Origin: Bacteroidales bacterium
GTDB lineage: Bacteria > Bacteroidota > Bacteroidia > Bacteroidales > UBA7960
Direction: 5' to 3'
NCBI GenBank assembly: GCA_007128045.1
Contig: SKYG01000169.1
Coordinates: 1 to 10,679 of the forward strand
Length of the DNA: 10,679 nt
A program made the translations under genes and the position numbers. The notes beneath the pieces are model-generated. The model did no database searches, had not been told where the DNA came from, and was given only the letters and a program-made list of their open reading frames with translations. This document shows positions 1 to 7,641 of this stretch, piece after piece (position 1 is the first letter of the stretch; each line of letters begins with the position of its first letter).

Positions 1-50
1 CCAGAAGTCTGTATAGTTTAGGATCTCCATTCATTCAGTTGCGGGTTGAG

Positions 51-205
51 GGTTACGGGGTTACGGGGTTACGGGGTTACCAGGTTACGGGGTTAAGAAG
101 TTACTGGGTTGTGGGTTATGGGTTATGGTATTTCCAATCTGCACCATATACCATAAACCTTAAACCATAAACCTTAAACCATAAACCATAAACCATAAAC
201 CAATA
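51..205. repeat. Two facing arrays of 7-8 bp tandem repeats
   Basis: From 51 the unit GGTTACGG repeats in exact 8-bp steps (51, 59, 67, 83) with variant units at 75, 91, 99 and 107. It then changes to the 7-bp unit GTTATGG at 115 and 122. After a short spacer, about 148-201 is built from ACCATAA and ACCTTAA units. The second block is nearly the reverse complement of the end of the first: GGTTATGGTAT near 121-131 can face ATACCATAAACC near 148-165 with one bulge. The array ends a few bases before the stop codon of the minus-strand trpB2 gene, so it lies in that gene's 3' flank and could fold in its transcript. Positions 1-50 hold nothing I recognise. Confidence 0.85.
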
Positions 206-206
206 C

Positions 207-1568
207 TTAAGCCGGTTGCAACCCGTCAGTACTCGCTACAGACGCCCTGATATCTTCTGCACTAACTTCTCCATCAACGAGTTTGCCACTCAGATAGGCT
301 TCATAAGAACCCATGTCAAAGTAACCATGTCCGCACAAGTTAAACAATATGGTTTTGGACACACCTTCCTCCTTGCATTTTAGTGCTTCATCAATAACCG
401 TGGCAATAGCATGTGTAGCCTCAGGAGCTGGAATAATACCTTCTGACTTGATGAAGTCCATGCCTGCTTTGAAGCAGCGTTCCTGGCGCTGTGATACTGC
501 CTCGATCAGCCCGTCCTTTAACAGCTGACTTACCAGAACACCAGCCCCATGATAACGCAATCCGCCGGCATGTATAGGTGAAGGGATAAAGTCGTGACCC
601 AGGGTGTACATCGGCAACAAAGGAGTCATCCCTGCTGTGTCGCCAAAGTCATACCGGAACTCTCCACGGGTAAGTTTCGGGCAGGAGGTTGGCTCAACAG
701 CGACACATCTGATATTTTGGCCTTTGGTAAGATTGAGGTGCAGGAAAGGGAAGGTAATACCGGCGAAATTGCTACCACCACCAAATGGGGCAACAATTAT
801 ATCGGGCATATCTCCTGCCTTCTCCATCTGTACAATAGCTTCCTGCCCAATGATGGTCTGGTGCAGCAACACATGATTAAGTACACTCCCCAATGCATAA
901 TGGGCATGTGGATCCTGAACGGCACGTTCGATGGCTTCAGAAATGGCGATGCCAAGGCTGCCACTGGAGTCGGGTGTTTCTGCAAGTATTTTTCGACCAA
1001 ACTCTGTTCTGTCGGATGGAGAAGGATAAACCTGGGCGCCGAATGTATTCATCATCACCTTTCTGTATGGCTTATGATCATAACTGACGCGCACCATATA
1101 TACCTCGCATTCCAGTCCGAATATCTGACAGGCGTAGGCCAGAGCTGTTCCCCATTGTCCGGCACCAGTTTCTGTGGTGATCCGCTTTGCGCCACTTACC
1201 ATATTATAAAACGCCTGGGCAACAGCCGTGTTCGGCTTATGAGACCCAGCAGGACTTAAGCCTTCATATTTATAATAGATCTTTGCAGGCGTATCCAACA
1301 ATTTCTCCAGACCGGTAGCCCTGAACATGGGCGTTGGCCGCCATTGTGCATATATCTGTCTGACTTCTTTCGGAATCTCTATAAAACGTTCCGAAGAAAC
1401 CTCCTGCATGATTAAATCTTTGGGAAACAATGGCTCCAACAAATCTGGCGTCAGAGGCTGTCGGGTTCCGGGATGCAATGGAGGCAATGGCTTGTTGGGC
1501 ATGTCTGCCATAATGTTATAATAAAAACGGGGAATCTCTTCTTCTGATAAATGAATCTTTTTGTCCAT
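207..1568 (-). CDS. trpB: Tryptophan synthase beta chain, TrpB2 type
   Basis: This 453-residue protein is a PLP-dependent enzyme of fold type II that joins indole to serine to make tryptophan in the cytoplasm. The PLP-binding lysine is K111 in the motif SHKPN. The catalytic glutamate is E133 in TETGAGQWG, and the phosphate-binding loop is GGGSN at 263-267. The SHKPN form, the long N-terminal extension before the catalytic core (about 100 residues) and the total length fit the TrpB2 subfamily rather than the shorter, roughly 400-residue TrpB1 that pairs with TrpA. No trpA or other trp gene is in the window, so it stands alone and may use free indole; that role is inferred from the family. The ATG at 1566-1568 has no good Shine-Dalgarno sequence. 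The gene is transcribed away from the beta-helix pseudogene. Confidence 0.93.
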   Translation of the reverse strand: MDKKIHLSEEEIPRFYYNIMADMPNKPLPPLHPGTRQPLTPDLLEPLFPKDLIMQEVSSERFIEIPKEVRQIYAQWRPTPMFRATGLEKLLDTPAKIYYKYEGLSPAGSHKPNTAVAQAFYNMVSGAKRITTETGAGQWGTALAYACQIFGLECEVYMVRVSYDHKPYRKVMMNTFGAQVYPSPSDRTEFGRKILAETPDSSGSLGIAISEAIERAVQDPHAHYALGSVLNHVLLHQTIIGQEAIVQMEKAGDMPDIIVAPFGGGSNFAGITFPFLHLNLTKGQNIRCVAVEPTSCPKLTRGEFRYDFGDTAGMTPLLPMYTLGHDFIPSPIHAGGLRYHGAGVLVSQLLKDGLIEAVSQRQERCFKAGMDFIKSEGIIPAPEATHAIATVIDEALKCKEEGVSKTILFNLCGHGYFDMGSYEAYLSGKLVDGEVSAEDIRASVASTDGLQPA

Positions 1569-1613
1569 GACGATTAATTGGTATTTGGTGTAATGATTAA
1601 TTTATATACTGAT

Positions 1614-1641
1614 GAAAGATATATACATCAGACAATCACAA
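1614..1641 (-). promoter_or_regulatory. Possible Bacteroidota promoter of trpB2
   Basis: On the minus strand the box TATCTTTC (1621 down to 1614) matches the -7 consensus TAnnTTTG except at its last base. A TTG at 1641-1639 lies 17 nt upstream, a little closer than usual for the -33 element. Transcription would start about 40 nt before the trpB2 ATG. The match is imperfect, so this is only a candidate. Confidence 0.3.
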
Positions 1642-1665
1642 TAAATAAAATGATTTTGGTTTTAA

Positions 1666-1784
1666 GGAACAGCACGTTCCAATAGGGGTTATATGTTTTA
1701 TATGGCAGCCTGAGAGGCTGGCCACCAGGCCCAGATAGAAAGATTATGCATGGTAAGGTATAACATATAATAATTGACTGTCAA
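1666..1784. other. Intergenic region with small inverted repeats
   Basis: The space between trpB2 and the beta-helix pseudogene (1569-2001) has no convincing gene. It holds three short inverted repeats: GGAAC-N5-GTTCC at 1666-1680, CAGCCT-GAG-AGGCTG at 1706-1720, and TTGAC-T-GTCAA at 1774-1784. The middle one sits in a GC-rich island (about 1704-1735) within otherwise AT-rich DNA. Any of them could bind a regulator or form a hairpin, but nothing here shows a function. Confidence 0.4.
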
Positions 1785-1905
1785 AAAATTAAAACAGGCA
1801 AATTTAAAAATAATTCTGTATTTGGATCAAAAAAAACAATGAAAATGTTCGGCAATGATGGATATTAACTGTACTATGAACACAACCCCCCTTTTCTTGA
1901 AGCTT

Positions 1906-1942
1906 TTTGCCCATACATTCTATTATAATGTTTCTAATTTTG
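1906..1942 (+). promoter_or_regulatory. Possible promoter of the beta-helix pseudogene
   Basis: TAATTTTG at 1935-1942 is an exact match to the TAnnTTTG -7 element. A TTTG at 1906-1909 could be the -33 element, but its 25-nt spacing is longer than usual. A start near 1948 would give a leader of about 54 nt before the ATG at 2002, and would exclude the in-frame upstream ATG at 1855. Confidence 0.35.
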
Positions 1943-2001
1943 TATCATTTCTCAGAAGGAGGGCAAGGTTCATCTTTAGCACATCTATTAAACCCCCACC
2001 T

Positions 2002-3420
2002 ATGAAACACGTTTCCCTATTTTTAGCCGCTTTGGCTTGTTTATCTTCAATCAGTTTGTTCAGTCAACATGCCGTCTGGCATCAGGAAGCTGAAAACGCT
2101 GTTATCCTGGGTACTTCCGAAATATTGACCGACCGGCAGTACGCATCAGGGCCTGACAAGGCCATTGTCAAAATCGGCTCCGAAAGCGGAAATAGAATTG
2201 CATTCGAGGATATTGATATTTCGAATGCAGGCAGCTATCAACTCAGGATATATTATTTCCATACACAAGAGCAGCCACTCGAAATAGTGGTTAACGATCA
2301 TCCAATTATATTCAGCAGATACGGAGAAGGCAACCATCCTGTCATCAACGGATCTACAGCTCCGGGAGGTGACCATCTTTGCGCAATCCTGATAAATAAC
2401 CAAGACGGCATAAAGTTGCAAAGCCTGGAAGTGACCAACGACAGGTGTGTGCCACGTGAAGGAGTGAACGACACAGACGCCTATGGCATTCTGGTGCTGA
2501 ATGACGACGATGAGATCATGCAAGGCTTTCACTTTGACAACCTTATTATCAGGGAGGTTTATGCCTTGCACCTGGATGGCGTTCCCTTTAACAGCATCAT
2601 CGTATCAGGGATGAGGCTGGAAAGTACACGAAACATGGAGGCTGGCAAAGAAAAGCATATAAGAGACGTGCTGATCGAGAATTGTTACGTAACCCGGACA
2701 GCCAGACTGGGCATGTCGACGCGCCATCCGGGAGGTTTACCCGGCGTTGGCGATGACTCGATAAACCGTCACATGAACATGGTATTCAGAAACAATCACT
2801 TTTTTGAACTGGGCGGAACAGGCATCCTGCCTTCTGGCACATACAACACCCTGCTTGAATATAACACCTTTGAATACAGGGGATCAAATGTTGACCCGCG
2901 CATGCTGCCAGAGGCAGTGGTGCATGGTTTTTCAACACCAGAAACGTCGTCGCACAGTTCAATAGATCCTTGCATATCCGTGGTCCGGGCGATTCATACG
3001 GAATGCATATCGACCACACCAACAAAAATGTGTTCCTGCAATTTAACTACAGTGAAGACAGCGAAGGTGGTTTCGTGGAAATTCTTGGCGACAATGTAAA
3101 TTCAGTATACCGTTTCAATGTCAGCGTGAATGACGGATTTCGCCATAATGGAAGGTCTATATGGGTGTCGCCATACGCCGGACAAAACAGATCCATCACG
3201 TCTGACCTTAATTATGTGTATAACAATACCATTTATCTAGGAGCAGGTTTTTCAACTGATATCTTGATCAATGGAGAAAACACCTTTGTTTACAACAACA
3301 TATTCTTCTCTGAGAATCTTTCAACCATTGGGAAAGTTGTATCGATAAATATTGTGATTGCATCCATTTTATTCGGATGAAATTCCGGATAATCAATTAT
3401 ATAAGCAACCATCAATCTGA
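2002..3420 (+). pseudogene. Decayed secreted CBM6-like/right-handed beta-helix protein
   Basis: The reading starts at ATG 2002 with a classic signal peptide (MKHVSLFLAALACL, then SLFSQ). The in-frame ATG at 1855 adds 49 residues with no signal character. A CBM6-like stretch (QEAENAV, then NAGSYQLRIYY) runs straight into beta-helix sequence (HPIIFSRYGEG, then HPVINGS) near 2305 with no linker. Asn/Gly-rich beta-helix coils of the pectate-lyase-like superfamily follow. Near 2901-2909 the reading slips: the first frame continues as unlikely sequence to a stop at 3097-3099. The next frame, open from 2895, gives GSGAWFFNTRNVVAQFN, HIRGPGDSYGMHID and EDSEGGFVEILGDN up to 3380. Past about 3335 the sequence degrades, and a third-frame fragment (FYSDEIPDNQLY) ends at 3418-3420. 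Family proteins probably continue further. It may once have bound or cut a polysaccharide outside the cell; the substrate cannot be told. Confidence 0.8.
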
Positions 3421-3482
3421 ATAGGCTAACAATTGATGAAAGATTTTTGCTATAGAATATGAACATTTTAGCCGGTTTTGCG

Positions 3483-3490
3483 TACCTTTA
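3483..3490 (+). promoter_or_regulatory. Probable -7 promoter element of aceE
   Basis: TACCTTTA, preceded by TTTTGCG, differs at one base from the TAnnTTTG element that precedes many Bacteroidota genes. It lies in the 130-nt space between the pseudogene remnant and aceE and would give a leader of about 54 nt. I see no good -33 TTTG at the expected distance. It would drive aceE-aceF and possibly lpd. Confidence 0.45.
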
Positions 3491-3550
3491 GTAGTTGAAA
3501 AAATCATTCTTTACATATTCTTTGAATTCTGACTCAAAATAATATCATTC

Positions 3551-6208
3551 ATGAGCAAAAAGGACTTATACGACCTTGAGAACCAGGAGTGGCTGGATTC
3601 TCTGGAATACATCATTCAAAATGAGGGACCTGAGCGCGTCCGTGAGATACTGGGACTGCTTCAGGTGAAAGCTCATAAAGCGGGAATACCATATCGTTGC
3701 CCCGGAAACACACCCTACATAAATAGCATATCACCGCGAAAAGAAGTGCCTTTTCCCGGAAGCGCTGAGATTGAGCGAAGAATAAAAAGCCTCGTAAGAT
3801 GGAATGCCATGGCAATGGTTGTCAGGGCAAACCTTGAATCAGATGGCATCGGTGGCCACATCTCTACATATGCATCCTCTGCCACACTGCTGGAAGTTGG
3901 ATTCAACCACTTTTTTAAAGGTGGCGACAAAGACAGTCCTGCCGATATAGTTTATTTCCAAGGACATGCATCTCCGGGCATTTATGCTCGTTCGTATCTG
4001 GAAGGCAGACTTACAGAAAAAGACCTTCATAACTTCAGACAGGAACTGCGCAAAGATGGCGGCCTTCCCTCCTACCCACACCCACGGCTGATGCCAGACT
4101 ACTGGCAGTTCCCTACCGTTTCCATGGGCCTGGGTCCCATCATGGCCATATACCAGGCACGGTTTAACAAATACCTGGAAGACCGCGGACTGAAAGAAAA
4201 AACCAACGAGAAAGTATGGGCCTTTATGGGCGACGGTGAGATGGATGAGCCTGAGTCGTTGGGCGCCATCACAGTTGCCAGCAGGGAAAAGCTCGACAAC
4301 CTGATCTTTGTGGTTAACTGTAACCTGCAACGCCTGGATGGCCCGGTAAGAGGCAATGGAAAAATCATACAGGAACTTGAAGCAGCCTTCAAAGGGGCAG
4401 GCTGGAAAGTGGTCAAGGTAATATGGGGCCGCGACTGGGATCCCCTGATCGCAGGCGATGCGTCGGGCGACCTGCTGAAAGTCATGGAAGAAACGCCTGA
4501 TGGGCAATTCCAAAAATATGTTGTATCATCAGGCGACTATATCAGAAAAGACTTCTTTGGCAAAAGCGACAGGCTGCTGAAGATGGTAGAAAAATACTCG
4601 GATGAACAACTCGAAAAACTAAACAGAGGCGGACACGACCCCAAGAAAGTGTTTAATGCCTATAACCTTGCTGTCAACCATAAAGATGGCCCCGTAGTTG
4701 TTCTCGCGCAGACCATCAAAGGCTACGGACTGGGAGAAGCAGGGGAAGGCAGAAACATTACCCACCAGCAGAAAAAACTGAACGAACAGGAACTATTGCT
4801 TTTCCGCACAAGGTTCGGCATCCCGCTATCTGATGAGGATGCAAAAAAAGCGCCCTTCTTCAAACCTGCCGAGGATAGCGAAGAGATGAAATACCTGAAA
4901 CGGCGTAGAGAAGAACTTGGCGGATACCTGCCAAAAAGGAATTCGAAAGCCGACCCCATCACCCTGCCGGACGAAAAGATTTATGACGAACTGCTCGAAG
5001 GCAGTGGCGACAGAGAACTGGCTACCACCATGTCGATGGTGAGCCTCATGACAAAAATGATGGCCGACAAGAGCATGGGAAAAAGGGTCGTACCCATCAT
5101 CCCCGATGAATCACGAACCTTTGGGATGGATGCCCTGTTTCGCAGATTTGGCATCTACTCGCACGTAGGACAAACATATGAACCAGTAGACAAAGATAGC
5201 CTGCTGTACTATAAAGAAGCCAAAGATGGAGCCCTGCTGGAAGAAGGAATCACAGAAGCAGGTTGTATGTCGTCGTTTATTGCAGCAGGAACAGCCTACT
5301 CTACCCATAAGATCAACATGATACCCATGTTTATCTACTACTCCATGTTCGGCTTCCAAAGGGTCGGAGACCTGATCTGGGCTGCAGCCGATACCCGGGC
5401 CAGAGGCTTCATGATAGGGGGAACATCAGGACGTACCACCCTGGCAGGTGAAGGCCTCCAACACCAGGATGGACACTCCCACCTGCTGGCAATGGCAGTG
5501 CCTGGCATAAAAGCATACGATCCGGCCTATGCCTATGAGCTGGCAGTGATCGTAAAAGACGGCATGAAACGCATGTTCGTCGACCAGGAAGACCTGATGT
5601 ACTACATCACGGTATTAAATGAAAAATACAAGATGCCTAAAATGCCTGAAGGCGTTGAAGATGGGATACTCAAAGGCATGTATAAATTCAGGAAGTCTTC
5701 AAAGAAAAAAGGCGAGAAAGTAAATCTGTTCGGTAGCGGAGCCATTCTCAATGAAGCCCTGAGGGCAGCCGACATGCTTGAGAAAGATTACGATGTGGTG
5801 GTAGACGTGTGGAGCGTGACAAGCTATAAGGAACTCTATGAAAATGCCAGGGAAACTGACAGGTGGAACCGCCTGAACCCAGAAAAGAAACAGAAGAAAA
5901 CCTATATTGAGGAGTGTCTTGATGGCGACGATGGTCTCTGTCTTGCCGCACACGACTACGTGAAGGCAATACCGATGACCGTTTGCCGATGGTTTCCGGG
6001 CGTCCTGACCGTGTTGGGAACAGATGGATTTGGAAGAAGCGACAACCGCAGGGCACTAAGAGATTATTTTGAAGTAGACGACCGCCACATTGCCTATGCC
6101 GCACTTCATAGTCTCTACAACCAGGGAAAAGTGACCAAAGAAACCATCCTGAAGGCAAAGAAAACCTTCAAAATTGATGGCAACAAATCAAATGCAACTG
6201 ACATCTAA
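3551..6208 (+). CDS. aceE: Pyruvate dehydrogenase E1 component, homodimeric type
   Basis: This 885-residue enzyme decarboxylates pyruvate with thiamine diphosphate and passes the acetyl group to the lipoyl domain of E2. Its length is close to E. coli AceE (887 residues). The thiamine-diphosphate/Mg motif runs from GDGEMDEPES at 227-236 to NCN at 256-258. The active-site histidines of the family are visible at H103 (GGHISTYASSAT), H139 (QGHASPGIYAR) and H405 (GEGRNITHQQKK), a near-constant offset from E. coli H106, H142 and H407. The C-terminal domain is complete. The ATG follows an AT-rich leader with no Shine-Dalgarno sequence, as is normal in Bacteroidota. aceF starts 15 nt after the stop, so the two are almost certainly co-transcribed. 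No PdhR-type regulator is nearby. Confidence 0.97.
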   Translation: MSKKDLYDLENQEWLDSLEYIIQNEGPERVREILGLLQVKAHKAGIPYRCPGNTPYINSISPRKEVPFPGSAEIERRIKSLVRWNAMAMVVRANLESDGIGGHISTYASSATLLEVGFNHFFKGGDKDSPADIVYFQGHASPGIYARSYLEGRLTEKDLHNFRQELRKDGGLPSYPHPRLMPDYWQFPTVSMGLGPIMAIYQARFNKYLEDRGLKEKTNEKVWAFMGDGEMDEPESLGAITVASREKLDNLIFVVNCNLQRLDGPVRGNGKIIQELEAAFKGAGWKVVKVIWGRDWDPLIAGDASGDLLKVMEETPDGQFQKYVVSSGDYIRKDFFGKSDRLLKMVEKYSDEQLEKLNRGGHDPKKVFNAYNLAVNHKDGPVVVLAQTIKGYGLGEAGEGRNITHQQKKLNEQELLLFRTRFGIPLSDEDAKKAPFFKPAEDSEEMKYLKRRREELGGYLPKRNSKADPITLPDEKIYDELLEGSGDRELATTMSMVSLMTKMMADKSMGKRVVPIIPDESRTFGMDALFRRFGIYSHVGQTYEPVDKDSLLYYKEAKDGALLEEGITEAGCMSSFIAAGTAYSTHKINMIPMFIYYSMFGFQRVGDLIWAAADTRARGFMIGGTSGRTTLAGEGLQHQDGHSHLLAMAVPGIKAYDPAYAYELAVIVKDGMKRMFVDQEDLMYYITVLNEKYKMPKMPEGVEDGILKGMYKFRKSSKKKGEKVNLFGSGAILNEALRAADMLEKDYDVVVDVWSVTSYKELYENARETDRWNRLNPEKKQKKTYIEECLDGDDGLCLAAHDYVKAIPMTVCRWFPGVLTVLGTDGFGRSDNRRALRDYFEVDDRHIAYAALHSLYNQGKVTKETILKAKKTFKIDGNKSNATDI

Positions 6209-6223
6209 AAAACACGAAGCAAT

Positions 6224-7537
6224 ATGATCAAAGAAATTAAACTGCCCGAAATTGCCGATAATGTCACCTCTGCAATAGTACTTGAGGTATTGGTGTCTGT
6301 AGGCGATAAAGTTGAGAAAGATGACTCCCTGGCCGACATGGAAAGCGACAAGGCCACCTTTGAACTTCCTTCTGATTTTTCCGGTACGGTGAAGGAAATT
6401 AAGGTGAAGGATGGAGATGTGGTTGATGTTGGCCAAACCATGTTTACCATCGACACTTCGGATTCTGCAGATGAAAAGAAAGAGGAAAAAGAGGAAGCAC
6501 CATCCCACGAGGAGGATAAAAAAGAAGCGGTAGAGGACGACGAATCACCAACTGAAGAAGCAGAAGAAGCAGAACAGAAGCCTGCTGAACAGAAGGAACG
6601 CCGCCAGGAACAATCTCAGGAAAACGTACCTCCCCAAAGACCTGCTACTGAAGTAGCTGCTGCACCCTCAGTAAGGCGGCTTGCCAGGGAAATCGGGGTT
6701 GATATCCACCAGGTCAAAGGTAGCGGACCTCATGACCGGATCACCCTCGACGATGTTAAAGCGTATGCCAAAAAGCAACTTGAAGGTGGTACACGCTCTG
6801 TTGCTTCTGATGATTATGAGCTTCCCGATTTCACCAAGTGGGGATCTGTACGCCGGGAGAAGATGGACAGCATCAGAAAAATTACGGCAAAGGTAATGGC
6901 CGAATCATGGCAAAGCATTCCACATGTGTTTCAGTTCGACAAGGCGGATATTACACAACTGGAAGAATTCCGGAAGAAGTATTCAAAGCATGTGGAGAAG
7001 AAAGGTGCCAAACTTACCGTAACCGCTATACTACTGAAGATCACTGCTGAAGCTTTGAAGACTTTCCCGAAATTCAACGCCAGCCTCGACATGAAGAACG
7101 AGGAGATCATCTATAAGGACTATGTCCATATTGGAGTGGCTGTTGACACAGACCGCGGCTTGCTGGTGCCTGTCATTCGTGATGCCGACAAGAAGTCTAT
7201 CACTGAGCTCTCAATAGAATTAAATGAGATGGCCGAAAAAGCCCGCAACAAAAAGATCAAAATTGATGAGCTGCAGGGTGGTAACTTCGCCATTTCGAAC
7301 CTGGGAGGTATTGGCGGCACCAACTTCACACCCATCGTGTACCGCCCCAATGTGGCCATACTCGGCGTATCCCGGTCACAAACAGAAGCGGTCTATGTTG
7401 ATGGTGAGTTTCAACCCAGGAACATGCTCCCGCTCTCATTATCCTACGACCATAGGATCATTGACGGCGCTGATGGTGCCAGGTTCCTGAGATGGCTCTG
7501 CGAGGCACTGGAAAATCCGCTGATCACCCTGATGTAA
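6224..7537 (+). CDS. aceF: Pyruvate dehydrogenase E2, dihydrolipoyl acetyltransferase
   Basis: This 437-residue core subunit moves the acetyl group from E1 to CoA. One lipoyl domain fills about residues 1-80, with the lipoylated lysine at K43 in ESDKATFE. A very acidic, Glu/Lys-rich linker spans about 84-140. The peripheral subunit-binding domain, which holds E1 or E3, is at about 147-185 (APSVRRLAREIGVD to DDVKAYA). The acetyltransferase domain runs from about 205 to the end and carries the catalytic motif DHRIIDG with H410 and D414. E. coli AceF has three lipoyl domains, while this protein has one; one or two is common elsewhere. The motif GGIGGTNFTPIV places it with AceF-like E2s rather than the branched-chain or oxoglutarate types. 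The 15-nt gap to aceE makes them one transcription unit. Confidence 0.96.
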   Translation: MIKEIKLPEIADNVTSAIVLEVLVSVGDKVEKDDSLADMESDKATFELPSDFSGTVKEIKVKDGDVVDVGQTMFTIDTSDSADEKKEEKEEAPSHEEDKKEAVEDDESPTEEAEEAEQKPAEQKERRQEQSQENVPPQRPATEVAAAPSVRRLAREIGVDIHQVKGSGPHDRITLDDVKAYAKKQLEGGTRSVASDDYELPDFTKWGSVRREKMDSIRKITAKVMAESWQSIPHVFQFDKADITQLEEFRKKYSKHVEKKGAKLTVTAILLKITAEALKTFPKFNASLDMKNEEIIYKDYVHIGVAVDTDRGLLVPVIRDADKKSITELSIELNEMAEKARNKKIKIDELQGGNFAISNLGGIGGTNFTPIVYRPNVAILGVSRSQTEAVYVDGEFQPRNMLPLSLSYDHRIIDGADGARFLRWLCEALENPLITLM

Positions 7538-7593
7538 AAACGTATTCGACCTTCAACCTTTGACTTTCTTACATTACGGCTTTAAATCTTTTT

Positions 7594-7625
7594 GACTTTC
7601 AGACTTTCAGACTTTTAGACTTTTT
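7594..7625 (+). repeat. Four 8-bp tandem repeats between aceF and lpd
   Basis: The units GACTTTCA (7594), GACTTTCA (7602), GACTTTTA (7610) and GACTTTTT (7618) follow each other without gaps, then GAC again. Looser copies (ACCTTTGACTTTC) occur upstream around 7555-7568. The tract fills much of the 104-nt aceF-lpd spacer and ends 16 nt before the lpd start codon, in its leader. No terminator hairpin is visible in the spacer. Confidence 0.85.
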
Positions 7626-7641
7626 GACAATTTTTTACCAT

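Noticed and set aside
51..128. Telomere-like GGTTACGG/GGGTTA repeats
   Set aside because: The units resemble telomeric sequence, but they sit beside an ordinary bacterial gene, are few and degenerate, and change into a different unit within 80 bases. A chromosome end is not supported.
594..1259. Long plus-strand reading frame opposite trpB2
   Set aside because: It is wholly antisense to an intact TrpB2 gene with conserved motifs and its translation resembles no protein family.
1855..2001. N-terminal extension of the beta-helix gene from ATG 1855
   Set aside because: The 49 extra residues are not signal-like, a real signal peptide starts at 2002, and an exact -7 promoter box lies inside the extension at 1935-1942.
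2970..3380. Separate small gene of about 136 residues
   Set aside because: It starts at a TTG in the middle of a beta-helix coil, and the same frame is open and family-like from 2895. It is the second half of the broken gene.
3839..4513. Long minus-strand reading frame opposite aceE
   Set aside because: It overlaps the catalytic core of AceE in antisense, has no recognisable domain and no promoter-like element.
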